DNA of 14,416 nucleotides, taken from positions 1 through 14,416 of the forward strand of contig JAIRXI010000121.1 in NCBI GenBank assembly GCA_031268395.1, read 5' to 3'. Below, in pieces: positions 1 through 6,599 of this stretch. The position numbers and the translations under genes are program-made. The DNA is from Tannerella sp. (GTDB lineage: Bacteria; Bacteroidota; Bacteroidia; Bacteroidales; Tannerellaceae). The stretch's first letter is position 1. Each line of letters opens with the position of its first letter. A model generated the notes under the pieces. The model had not been told where the DNA came from and ran no database searches. It saw only the letters and a list, made by a program, of their open reading frames with translations.

Positions 1-1
1 G

Positions 2-82
2 CAAGAGGCCCTTGCCAGTCGTAAAACCCTTCGACGGATGCAGGAAAATAAACAGGTCTATTTGGCATACAATATAAATTAA
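2..82 (+). CDS. C-terminal end of an unidentified protein (5' truncated by window edge)
   Basis: Reading frame 2 is open from the window edge and ends at TAA 80-82, giving a 26-residue tail that starts QEALASRKTLRRMQ and ends in AYNIN. The tail is rich in Lys, Arg and Gln, as a helical C-terminus would be. No family can be named from so little. It is convergent with the arginine operon. The stop is followed by AT-rich sequence and a perfect 11-bp inverted repeat, which fits the end of a gene, but a chance open frame of this length is also possible. Confidence 0.35.
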   Translation, partial: QEALASRKTLRRMQENKQVYLAYNIN

Positions 83-125
83 ATAAATAATGCGAAAACG
101 TCATCCGCCACAACTGCGAAGACGT

Positions 126-152
126 AAAATATATTTGTTGGAAATATATTTT
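126..152. repeat. AT-rich perfect inverted repeat, 11-bp arms, 5-nt loop
   Basis: The arms AAAATATATTT (126-136) and AAATATATTTT (142-152) are exact reverse complements around GTTGG. The site lies 44 bases after the partial gene at 2-82 and 60 bases before the tandem array. It could act as a weak bidirectional terminator. The plus-strand arm also contains TATATTTG (130-137), which fits the Bacteroidota -7 element TAnnTTTG and could drive transcription into the array, but no -33 TTTG stands at the expected distance. Confidence 0.45.
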
Positions 153-212
153 CCCAAAATTCCCTTTCCTTCCGGTCGAAACGGCTGGATAGAATTTCCC
201 AAAAACACGCCT

Positions 213-422
213 GTTTCTCCCAGAGACAAGCTTGTTTCTCCCAGAGACAAGCTTGTTTCTCCCAGAGACAAGCTTGTTTCTCATAGAGACAAGCTTGTTT
301 CTCCCAGAGACAAGCTTGTTTCTCTCAGAGACACGCGTGTTTCTCATAGAGACAAGCTTGTTTCTCCCAGAGACAAGCGTGTTTCTCTCAGAGACAAGCG
401 TGTTTCTCCCAGAGACAAGCTT
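213..422. repeat. Tandem array 1: ten exact 21-bp hairpin units
   Basis: Ten consecutive units of exactly 21 bp each start with GTTTCTC, continue with a variable triplet-like spacer (CCA, ATA or TCA) and GAGACA, and end with AGCTT, AGCGT or CGCGT. A partial unit precedes (about 205-212) and a degenerate one follows (423-430). Within a unit CTTGT..CTC pairs with GAG.ACAAG. Across unit borders ACAAGCTTGT is a perfect palindrome. At one border both halves change together to ACACGCGTGT, and two borders carry the intermediate ACAAGCGTGT. There are no unique spacers, so it is not a CRISPR array. Because 21 is divisible by three, open frames run through it on both strands (a VSPRDKL-type heptapeptide), but nothing supports translation. 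Confidence 0.9.
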
Positions 423-624
423 GTCTCTGGGAAAATCAAACCCCGTTACGGGGATTCGGAAGGGCATCGAAATGCAGCTGATCTGCTGTTTTTCAGCCAT
501 TTTGCGGTCTGTCGGGCCGGCATCAGGGGTTCCGGCTCCCGCGGGCTGGGGGAACTGGAGGCCGCCGTGGCCGCCGGTCGTCCGGCTGGAGCCTTCGCGC
601 TGTTCATGCAGTTCGTCATGTACA

Positions 625-1104
625 TCCAAATTCTTTGAGATGTTGAAATTGCCTTTGCCGGACAATCGAAAGGGAATATTGGATAGCATGTTGCAGGGAA
701 AAATCATAGTCAGGCATGAAAATGAATATGATGTAAAAAATATTGGAGCGTTACTCTTTGCAAAGCATTTGGAAGATTTTGAACGGACAGGGCGCAAAGC
801 CATTCGCGTTATATTTTACGATGGAAACAACCGAATAAAAACCATAAGGGAACAAACCGGAGAGAAAGGATATGCCGTTGGTTTTGAAGGTTTGATTAAG
901 TATCTGGAGGATAATTTGCCATCTAATGAAGTTATTGATATGTATTCCCATACGAGGAATGTGGAGGCGTCAAATAATATTTTTAACCACTCAAAACGTT
1001 ATAGAGCTGATTTTTCCCCCAGGCAGACAAAAGAGGGGGAGGTGCATTTCAAATTATCATGCTTCGAAAGGCAAAACGCCATCCATAACCCGTCCGTCCG
1101 ATGA
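625..1104 (+). pseudogene. Remnant of an AlbA_2/AAA_4-type ATP-binding (RecG-like regulator) protein
   Basis: From about base 625 the frame reads KFFEMLKLPLPDNRKGIL, then NIGALLFAKHLEDFER, RKAIRVIFYDG, TIREQTGEKGYAVGFEGL and LPSNEVI. In order and spacing this matches the stretch between the AlbA_2 DNA-binding domain and the HATPase_c_4 domain in large Schlafen-AAA_4-type proteins, recognised by eye. The AlbA_2 domain before it is missing: upstream in-frame sequence is unrelated and GC-rich. The IRELVAN-like region expected after SNEVI is also missing: about 50 unrelated residues follow, then a stop at 1102-1104. The homologous part (about 105 residues) is visibly AT-richer than the genes nearby, which suggests transfer followed by decay. 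It is convergent with argD. Confidence 0.7.
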
Positions 1105-1132
1105 AATCTCCGGAGCTGAATGGCGTTTTGCC
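1070..1132. repeat. 13-bp perfect inverted repeat at the 3' side of argD
   Basis: GGCAAAACGCCAT (1070-1082) and ATGGCGTTTTGCC (1120-1132) are exact reverse complements separated by 37 bases. The right arm ends 9 bases before the argD stop. It may be a rho-independent-like or RNA-processing structure for the arginine transcript, but no U-tract follows it on the minus strand. It could equally be the scar or end of a lost insertion next to the pseudogene. Confidence 0.5.
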
Positions 1133-1141
1133 AATGCCTTA

Positions 1142-2266
1142 TTATCCCAGCGCCTTCCGGAACCGCAGCAGGAAGTCTTCCGCTTCGGCCTGCGCGAGGC
1201 AGAGCGGCGGCAACAGACGGATGGTGTGGGCGCCGGCCACGCCGGTAAATACCTTTTCCTCAAACAGCAGTCTTGTGCGGATGTCGCCGACGGGGACCTC
1301 AAACTCCAAGCCGATCATCAGGCCGCGTCCGCGCACCTCCCGGATGCCGGGAATCTCCTGCAAGGCGCCGTTCAGGAAGGCGCCGATCCGTTCCGCGTTT
1401 TCAATCAGGCCCTCCGATTCCATGATGTCCAGCACGGCAATTGAGGCGGCGCAGGCCAGGTGATTACCGCCGAAGGTGGTGCCCAACATGCCGTATTCCG
1501 CCCTGAACATGGGGCTTATCAGGACGGCGCCCACCGGGAAGCCGTTGGCCATGCCCTTGGCCACGGTGATGATGTCCGGACGGATGCCGGCGTACTGGTG
1601 GGCGAAGAACTTCCCGCTACGGCCGTAGCCGGACTGTATCTCGTCGAGGATCAGCACGGCTTCGTACCGCGTACACAGCGCCCGCACGTCCCGCAGGAAA
1701 CCGTCCGCGGGCAGCTGTATGCCGCCGATGCCCTGAATGCCTTCGATAATGACGGACGAAACGTCCCCCTTTTTCAGTTCGGCCTCGACCGCGCCGGCAT
1801 CTCCCAGCGAGAGGCAGGTCACCGGGAAACCTTCGTTGAGCGGGGCGATGATTTTCGGATTGTCCGTCACCCGTACGGCGGCAGCTGTCCGGCCGTGAAA
1901 CGCCTTCCGAAAGGCTATCACGCGCCGCTTGCCGTTGTGGAACGACGCCAGTTTCAAGGCATTTTCGTTGGCCTCGGCGCCGGTGTTGATCAGGAACAGC
2001 GCATAGTCGTCGTACCCGCAGGCGCGTCCCAGCCTGTCTGCCAATTGCTGCTGCAGGCCGTTAATCACCGAATTGGAATAGAAGCCCAGCCGGTTCAGCT
2101 GCTCCGTAATCGCCTTTACATACGCGGGATGGCTGTGCCCGACGGAAATGACCGCATGGCCACCGTACAGGTCCAGGTATTCGTTGCCCGCGGCATCCCA
2201 CACGCGGCATCCCTGTCCCCTGACTATTTCGACGGGCCACAGGGGAAATACATCAAACAGTTTCAT
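1142..2266 (-). CDS. argD: N-acetyl/N-succinylornithine aminotransferase
   Basis: This is a class-III PLP aminotransferase of 374 residues that makes N-acylornithine from N-acylglutamate semialdehyde with glutamate as amino donor, in the cytoplasm. Visible landmarks are YGGHAVISVGHSHP near residues 34-47, NTGAEAN at 94-100 for the PLP phosphate, LDEIQ at 207-211, the Schiff-base lysine K237 in ITVAKGMANGFP, and TTFGGNHLA. Slightly short but complete. The ATG at 2264-2266 is preceded by an A-rich leader with no Shine-Dalgarno, normal for Bacteroidota. It is the last gene of the operon, 31 bases after argC. Bacteroides is known to use an N-succinylornithine transcarbamylase, so the substrate here may be the succinyl form; the sequence does not show which. 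Confidence 0.93.
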   Translation of the reverse strand: MKLFDVFPLWPVEIVRGQGCRVWDAAGNEYLDLYGGHAVISVGHSHPAYVKAITEQLNRLGFYSNSVINGLQQQLADRLGRACGYDDYALFLINTGAEANENALKLASFHNGKRRVIAFRKAFHGRTAAAVRVTDNPKIIAPLNEGFPVTCLSLGDAGAVEAELKKGDVSSVIIEGIQGIGGIQLPADGFLRDVRALCTRYEAVLILDEIQSGYGRSGKFFAHQYAGIRPDIITVAKGMANGFPVGAVLISPMFRAEYGMLGTTFGGNHLACAASIAVLDIMESEGLIENAERIGAFLNGALQEIPGIREVRGRGLMIGLEFEVPVGDIRTRLLFEEKVFTGVAGAHTIRLLPPLCLAQAEAEDFLLRFRKALG

Positions 2267-2297
2267 TCTTTTGTTATTTTTTTGATTTGTCAGTCAG

Positions 2298-3266
2298 TTA
2301 AAAAGCGGACGGTTTCAAATGCAAACCGTCCTGTTCCCCGATCCCGAACATCAGGTTCATGTTGTGAACCGCCTGTCCGCTCGCGCCTTTCAGCAGGTTG
2401 TCGATCACGGAAGTGATCAGCAGCATGTCTCCGTGTTTTTGCAGGTGCAGCAGGCACTTGTTCGTATTGACGACCTGCTTCAGGTCGGGGCTTTTAGCGG
2501 TTATCCGCGTGAACGGATGCCCGTCGTAGAAGGTTTCGTACAGCGCCTGTACTTCGTCTGCCGTCCGCGAGCATTTCGTATGCACGGTGGCGAATATCCC
2601 GCGCGAGAAGTTTCCCCGCACCGGAATAAACCAGACCGTGTTCCGGAAATCGCGCTGCAACTGTGCCAGGCTTTGCCCGATTTCGTCCAGGTGCTGGTGG
2701 GTGAACGGCCTGTAGATGGAAATGTTGTCGTTCCGCCAGCTGAAATGCGACGTTTCGGAGGGTTTGACGCCGGCGCCTGTCGAGCCGGTGATTGCGTGCA
2801 CGTGCACGTCGTCCGTCAGCAGGGCCTGTCCGGCCAGCGGCAGCAGGGCCAGCTGGATGCACGTGGCGAAACAGCCCGGATTGGCGACGTGGTGCGCCTG
2901 GCGGATGGCATCGCGGTTCAGTTCCGGCAGACCATACACAAAGTCGTGTTCTGGCGAGGCTTTCCGGTAATCCGTGCTGAGGTCTATGATTTTCACGCGG
3001 CCGGGAACGGCCTTTTCCTGCAGAAACCTGCGGCTGTCGCCATGTGCCGTGCAGAGAAACAGCACATCGATTTCATTCAGCGGCAGCGTGTCGCCAAAGA
3101 CCAGCTCCGTCTCGCCGTACAGGCCGGCATGGATGTCCGCAATCCGGCTTCCGGCATGGCTGTTGCTGTGTACAAATGTGATGGAGGCTTCCGGATGGTT
3201 GAGCAATATCCGTATCAACTCCCCGGCGGTATATCCCGCGCCTCCGATAATTCCTGTTCGAATCAT
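2298..3266 (-). CDS. argC: N-acetyl/N-succinyl-gamma-glutamyl-phosphate reductase
   Basis: This 322-residue NADPH-dependent reductase converts N-acylglutamyl phosphate to N-acylglutamate semialdehyde, the step before ArgD. The N-terminal Rossmann motif GIIGGAGYTAGEL is at residues 5-17. LSTDYR is near 96-101. The catalytic cysteine is C132 in ANPGCFAT. The C-terminal GASGQAVHNMNLMFG is typical of ArgC. Full length for the family. It lies 77 bases after argG, the longest gap in the operon, with no clear terminator or promoter in it, so it is probably co-transcribed. The start MIRTGIIGG places the Rossmann strand directly at the N-terminus, as in the family. Confidence 0.95.
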   Translation of the reverse strand: MIRTGIIGGAGYTAGELIRILLNHPEASITFVHSNSHAGSRIADIHAGLYGETELVFGDTLPLNEIDVLFLCTAHGDSRRFLQEKAVPGRVKIIDLSTDYRKASPEHDFVYGLPELNRDAIRQAHHVANPGCFATCIQLALLPLAGQALLTDDVHVHAITGSTGAGVKPSETSHFSWRNDNISIYRPFTHQHLDEIGQSLAQLQRDFRNTVWFIPVRGNFSRGIFATVHTKCSRTADEVQALYETFYDGHPFTRITAKSPDLKQVVNTNKCLLHLQKHGDMLLITSVIDNLLKGASGQAVHNMNLMFGIGEQDGLHLKPSAF

Positions 3267-3343
3267 GTCTCTAACTGTTATTTGTCAGTAGCCGCAGTTT
3301 GACTTGTTCATCCGTCATTTTCATTTGGGCCGTCAATCAACCG

Positions 3344-4525
3344 CTAATCATTATAATATGTTTTCATCTGGTTAGCCAGGATTTTGGTAAATCCTTTCAC
3401 GTCGTCGGCCGTCCAGGCCTTCTGTTCTTCGCCGTAGACGCCAAATTCGCTTTTCATCAAGTCACAGTCGCTTTCTACGCCGACAAGTGTGTATCCGTAT
3501 GGCCGCAAAGTCATCAGCGTCCGTCCCGTCACGCGCTGCTGCGTACTCTCCAGAAATGCCTCCATGTCGCGCATCACCGGCTCCAGATACTGTGCTTCGT
3601 GCAGAAACATCCCATACCACGTGCCAATCTGTTCTTTCCAGTAAGATTGCCACTTGGTCAGCGTATGTTTTTCCAGCAGTTTGTGCGCGTTGATGATCAG
3701 CAGTGCGCCGGCCGCCTCGAATCCCACCCGGCCTTTGATGCCGATGATGGTATCGCCCACATGCATGTCGCGGCCAATCGCCCGGCGCGAGCCGATGGCT
3801 TCCACCCTGCGGATGGCCTCTACCTTGTCTGTGAAGGCAACGCCATTTACGCCGCATATCTCGCCCCGCTCGAAGTCGATCGACAGCGTCTCCTCGCCTT
3901 CGTCCTGCAGTTGCGAAGGATAGGCCCTCTCCGGCAGCGTCCGGTTGGACGACAGCGTCTCCTTTCCGCCCACGCTCGTGCCCCACAGACCCTTGTTGAT
4001 GGAATATTCCATTCTGGCAAAGTCGGCATCGTAGCCGTTCGTCCGGAGGTAGTTGATTTCGTATTCGCGGCTGAGGTTCATGTCGCGTGTCGGGGTAATG
4101 ATTTCCATCTTCGGCGCCAGCACGCCGAACGTCAGGTCGAAGCGTACCTGGTCGTTGCCGGCGCCCGTACTGCCGTGGGCGACGGCGTCAGCTCCGATTT
4201 CTTCGGCATGGCGGATAATCGCCATTGCCTGGAAGATGCGTTCCGAACTGACGGAAATCGGGTATGTCCCGTTGCGCAGCACGTTCCCGTACACCATGTA
4301 CCGGATGCTCTTCGCATAATATTCCCGCTCGACGTCCAGGGTGACGTGCTTCACCGCTCCCAGCCTGTATGCCCGTTCTTCGATGGCCCTGCATTCGGCC
4401 CGGTCGAATCCGCCCGTATTGGCCAGGGCGGTATATACTTCGCAGTCTTTTTCTCTGGACAGGTACATGGCGCAGAAGGAGGTGTCCAGTCCCCCGCTAA
4501 ACGCCAAAACTACTTTCTTTTTCAT
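3344..4525 (-). CDS. argG: Argininosuccinate synthase
   Basis: This 393-residue cytoplasmic enzyme condenses citrulline and aspartate with ATP, the penultimate step of arginine synthesis. The N-terminal ATP pyrophosphatase loop SGGLDTS is at residues 10-16. The substrate-binding segment STGAGNDQVRFD is at 119-130. ANTGGF, SVSSERIFQA and KGLWGTSVGGKE are also typical. Length is close to the usual 390-450. The start MKKKVVLAFSGG fits the family. It begins 7 bases after the acetyltransferase stop, so the two are translationally close. The order argR-GNAT-argG-argC-argD matches the Bacteroides arrangement as I remember it. Confidence 0.95.
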   Translation of the reverse strand: MKKKVVLAFSGGLDTSFCAMYLSREKDCEVYTALANTGGFDRAECRAIEERAYRLGAVKHVTLDVEREYYAKSIRYMVYGNVLRNGTYPISVSSERIFQAMAIIRHAEEIGADAVAHGSTGAGNDQVRFDLTFGVLAPKMEIITPTRDMNLSREYEINYLRTNGYDADFARMEYSINKGLWGTSVGGKETLSSNRTLPERAYPSQLQDEGEETLSIDFERGEICGVNGVAFTDKVEAIRRVEAIGSRRAIGRDMHVGDTIIGIKGRVGFEAAGALLIINAHKLLEKHTLTKWQSYWKEQIGTWYGMFLHEAQYLEPVMRDMEAFLESTQQRVTGRTLMTLRPYGYTLVGVESDCDLMKSEFGVYGEEQKAWTADDVKGFTKILANQMKTYYND

Positions 4526-4532
4526 ACGTATA

Positions 4533-5141
4533 TTATTTTAATTCACTGTTCTTTTCACTGCCGGATTCAAAAACCTTTTCCCCGATCGCCCGGCAGCGCG
4601 GGTCGACGGGATCGAAGAGCATGGCCGTACAGATACAGTAGCGGCGCCGGGTGCGGATCAGCACGTCGTGATTGATACATCCGCTGCAGCCTCGCCAGAA
4701 GGCCTCGTCATCCGTCAGGTCGGCAAAGGTCACCGGGACATATCCCAGTTCGGTGTTCAACTTCATCACGGCGCTGCCGGATGTCAGGCTGAACAGTTTC
4801 GCTTCCGGCCACCGCCGGCGCGCCAGCCGGAAAGCGGCGTATTTGATGCGCTTGGCCAGTCCGCGGTTGCGGAATTTTTCCACTACAATCAGCCCCGAAG
4901 TTGCCACAAACTGCTTGTTGCCCCACGATTCGATGTAGCTGAATCCGGCTAATTCCTCGCCCGCCAAGGCAATGATGGCTTTGCCTTCCTTCATTTTCTG
5001 CGCCACATAGTCGGGCGAACGCCGGGCGATGCCCGTCCCGCGTACCCTGGCTGCATTTTCGATCGTTTCCAGGAGGATGTCTACATACTTTTCGTGACTT
5101 TCGTCCGCCATCATCACGTCAATCGCTATTTCCTTTTCCAT
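4533..5141 (-). CDS. GNAT-family N-acyltransferase, candidate N-acylglutamate synthase
   Basis: This 202-residue protein has a GNAT fold: the IIVVEKF-like strand with RNRGLAKRI (91-99) is motif A for acyl-CoA, and NTELGYVPV (129-137) is the motif-B region. After the GNAT core comes a cysteine-rich tail with C152 and C155 in GCSGC, C169 and C171 in YCICT, and C183, arranged like a possible metal or Fe-S site. It sits between argR and argG with gaps of 24 and 7 bases. From memory, the equivalent Bacteroides thetaiotaomicron gene next to argG was assigned by mutant-fitness work as the missing first enzyme of the pathway (N-acylglutamate, probably N-succinylglutamate, synthase). No argA or argJ is in the window. 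The fold is sure; the substrate is inferred. Confidence 0.8.
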   Translation of the reverse strand: MEKEIAIDVMMADESHEKYVDILLETIENAARVRGTGIARRSPDYVAQKMKEGKAIIALAGEELAGFSYIESWGNKQFVATSGLIVVEKFRNRGLAKRIKYAAFRLARRRWPEAKLFSLTSGSAVMKLNTELGYVPVTFADLTDDEAFWRGCSGCINHDVLIRTRRRYCICTAMLFDPVDPRCRAIGEKVFESGSEKNSELK

Positions 5142-5165
5142 TTCTGCCTGCCAAACCGGTCACTG

Positions 5166-5618
5166 TTACTGTTTAATTTTTAACTGAGTATATTGGGCCA
5201 GCACCGCAGCCACCTGTTCGCGGCTGTATCCTTCGCGCGGAATCACCAGAATCGTATCGTCTCCGGCAATGGTGCCGACAATCTCCCGCGGCGCGCTCCG
5301 GTCGATGTCGGAGGCGATGCCCATGGCATATCCCGGGCGCGTCTTGATCACGGCCAGATTTCCGGAAAATTCGACTTTCAGCGACGCAGCGCCGGTAGAC
5401 GTTTCTGCCGTGCCGGATGCCGGCGCCGGCAGTGTATATACATACTGGTTGTTTGCATCATACTCCCGTGTAACTTTCAATTGCTTTATGTCGCGGGACA
5501 GTGTTGCCTGCGTGATCTCGAAACCTTTGCCGGCCAGGGAGCGGAGTAAATCGTCCTGACTGCGGATGGTTTCGGCGCCGATAATATCGCGGATCGCCTG
5601 CAGGCGCTGTTCCTTCAT
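5166..5618 (-). CDS. argR: Arginine repressor ArgR
   Basis: ArgR is a hexameric arginine-sensing DNA-binding protein that controls the arginine genes. The N-terminal winged helix holds SQDDLL and the recognition helix QATLSRDIKQL (37-47). The C-terminal oligomerisation and arginine-binding domain holds GTIAGDDTI (115-123). I chose ATG 5616-5618 (150 residues, MKEQRLQAIR), because it aligns with usual ArgR starts and has AGAAAAAAACGATT before it. Two upstream ATGs (5640-5642 and 5634-5636) would extend it by 8 or 6 residues but lie only about 7-13 bases after the predicted transcription start. First gene of the operon, so it is probably autoregulated. Confidence 0.93.
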   Translation of the reverse strand: MKEQRLQAIRDIIGAETIRSQDDLLRSLAGKGFEITQATLSRDIKQLKVTREYDANNQYVYTLPAPASGTAETSTGAASLKVEFSGNLAVIKTRPGYAMGIASDIDRSAPREIVGTIAGDDTILVIPREGYSREQVAAVLAQYTQLKIKQ

Positions 5619-5629
5619 AATCGTTTTTT

Positions 5630-5647
5630 TCTGCATAAACATTCAAA
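5630..5647 (-). promoter_or_regulatory. Putative ArgR operator (ARG box, proximal)
   Basis: Minus-strand TTTGAATGTTTATGCAGA matches the E. coli-type ARG box WNTGAATWWWWATTCANW at 16 of 18 positions by hand count. It lies just downstream of the -7 element and covers the predicted start of transcription, so bound ArgR would block RNA polymerase. Confidence 0.55.
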
Positions 5648-5654
5648 ATCGCGG

Positions 5655-5662
5655 CAAATATA
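5655..5662 (-). promoter_or_regulatory. argR operon promoter, -7 element
   Basis: On the minus strand the sequence TATATTTG matches the Bacteroidota -7 consensus TAnnTTTG exactly. It places a transcription start near 5648-5650, about 30 bases before the chosen argR ATG. The -33 region has no perfect TTTG. It is bracketed by two ARG-box-like sites. Confidence 0.65.
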
Positions 5663-5671
5663 CGGACATTT

Positions 5672-5689
5672 TCCGAATAAATATACAGA
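5672..5689 (-). promoter_or_regulatory. Putative ArgR operator (ARG box, distal)
   Basis: Minus-strand TCTGTATATTTATTCGGA also matches the ARG box at 16 of 18 positions. It lies upstream of the -7 element and overlaps the expected -33 region. Its centre is 42 bp, four helical turns, from the proximal box, so both would face the same side of the DNA. Confidence 0.5.
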
Positions 5690-5835
5690 GATGCGCTGGA
5701 AACTATTTTTAACGCGAGGATACGGAGCGCGCAGGGAGGCGGAACGTCCGCAGCGCCTGCATCCCCTCGGTCGTGTCCGGAAGAGGCCCTGCCGGTAAAA
5801 AACGGCCCGCAACGCACGATGGCCCGGGACGGCCG

Positions 5836-5913
5836 GGACGAGTTGACGGGCGGATATTCCGTTTGCTGCCTGCCGGCAGTCTTCTCTTCCTGACACGACA
5901 GGAGAAGCGTCTA
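5836..5913 (-). repeat. Repeat family A, copy A1 (left arm)
   Basis: This is the left inverted terminal repeat of the 485-bp element. Its reverse complement starts TAGACGCTTCTCCTGTCGTG and ends near CCGCCCGTC. The same sequence recurs at 6243-6320 and, interrupted, at 14192-14306. A shorter related stretch, GTCGTGTCCGGAAGAG, lies at 5770-5785 just outside this arm. Confidence 0.8.
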
Positions 5914-5962
5914 TTTTTTTAAAACGCTCATTTTAAGGATAAAAACAGATTTTAGGGGGCAA

Positions 5963-6194
5963 ATTTCCCTATGGAAATTGGTGATTTCCCTATGGAAACA
6001 GGGAATTTCCCTGTGGGAATTGATAATTTCCCTATGGAAATTGGTGATTTCCCTGTGGGAATTGGCAATTTCCATAGGGGAATTGGTAATTTCCATATAG
6101 GAATTGGTGATTTCCCTGTGGGAATTTGGAATTTCCCTAATGGGAATTGGTAATTTCCATTAGGGAATTGGGTATTTCCTTATGGAAATTGGGC
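5963..6194. repeat. Tandem array 2: eleven 21-bp hairpin units
   Basis: Eleven units of 21 bp (one of 22) each begin with ATTTCC, pass through a variable centre (CTATG, CTGTG, ATAGG, ATATA, TTATG and similar) and continue GGAA.TTGG. TTTCC pairs with GGAAA in each unit. Where the left arm reads TTTCCC the right arm usually reads GGGAA, and where the right arm reads GGAAA the left arm supplies TTTCC. So the arms tend to change together. Frames on both strands read through it for many codons because the period is a multiple of three. There are no unique spacers and no credible start sites. Confidence 0.9.
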
Positions 6195-6242
6195 ATCTTT
6201 CGGGGAAAAATCGGAAATTTTCCGGCTGTATGCGGACATGAT

Positions 6243-6320
6243 TAGACGCTTCTCCTGTCGTGTCCGGAAGAGAAGACTGCCTGCCGGCAGCGAACGGAAT
6301 ATCCGCCCGTCACCCCGTCC
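6243..6320 (+). repeat. Repeat family A, copy A2 (right arm)
   Basis: Right inverted terminal repeat of the 485-bp element, beginning TAGACGCTTCTCC and ending ACCCCGTCC. It differs from A1 at six positions, two of them within the internal CTGCCTGCCGGCAG segment. Confidence 0.8.
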
Positions 6321-6326
6321 TCTATT

Positions 6327-6351
6327 AACGATGAACGATGAACGATGAACG
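6327..6351. repeat. Heptamer microsatellite AACGATG
   Basis: Three and a half copies of AACGATG in a row, just outside the right arm of the 485-bp element. It looks like slippage at the junction. Confidence 0.75.
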
Positions 6352-6383
6352 GGCTTCACTGATAAAAACAGGTGCGCATGGGA

Positions 6384-6520
6384 GGAAACGCTTTATGACC
6401 GCCCACGGCAAACCTGCGTTTCGGACAGACCACCTCATTTCCACCTCCTTTTAATAACAAAACAACCTCAGTAGCACGCAGATGAGATATACGGGCGGAC
6501 CTCATTACCTCCTTATCCCC
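6384..6520 (+). repeat. Repeat family B, copy B1
   Basis: The stretch includes GAAACGCTTTATGAC, GCGTTTCGGACAGAC, TTAATAACAAAACAACCTC then AGTAGC (6451-6475), and GGCGGACCTCATTACCTCC. Nearly the same series is at 13838-13963, and parts recur at 10412-10465 and, inverted, at 13976-14041. No coding frame in it is convincing. It fills the space between the array element and the 3' end of the MFS gene. Confidence 0.7.
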
Positions 6521-6580
6521 GGTTATCCAGGAGTCATTTTTAAGCATTTATACCGGCCTGCTTACAAGTGTCATGTCCTG

Positions 6581-6596
6581 AAAAAACGATACCGTT
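6581..6596 (-). terminator. Possible weak terminator of the MFS gene
   Basis: Right after the MFS stop the minus strand reads AACG GTAT CGTT followed by a run of T. The stem is only 4 bp, so this is a weak call resting mainly on its position and T-run. Confidence 0.3.
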
Positions 6597-6599
6597 ATG

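Larger units (their letters stand above)
5836..6320. mobile_element. 485-bp inverted-repeat element enclosing tandem array 2
   Basis: The ends 5836-5913 and 6243-6320 are 78-bp inverted repeats, identical at 72 of 78 positions by hand alignment. The interior holds the 21-bp array and AT-rich flanks, with no transposase or convincing gene, so it looks like a non-autonomous, MITE-like element or large foldback DNA. Near the middle of each arm the sequence CTGCCTGCCGGCAG reads the same way in both copies instead of inverted. I see no clear target-site duplication. It lies between the argR promoter region and the MFS gene. Confidence 0.6.

Noticed and set aside
90..638. Open frame of about 180 codons with VSPRDKL-type heptapeptide repeats
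   Set aside because: It exists because the 21-bp repeat contains no stops in any of several frames. Two plus frames and the minus strand are open at once, and the part after the array matches no protein family I recognise.
1460..2416. Long plus-strand frame opposite argD and argC
   Set aside because: It is antisense to a clear ArgD and runs past its start; the translation has no recognisable domain and reflects GC-rich codon bias.
3299..4675. Plus-strand frame of 458 codons opposite argG
   Set aside because: The opposite strand has complete ArgG with all motifs; the frame is a shadow.
5911..6153. Open frames on both strands through array 2
   Set aside because: Again a result of a stop-free repeat with a period divisible by three; no start region or non-repetitive domain.
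213..6194. CRISPR arrays
   Set aside because: The 21-bp units are directly adjacent with no unique spacers, and there are no cas genes.
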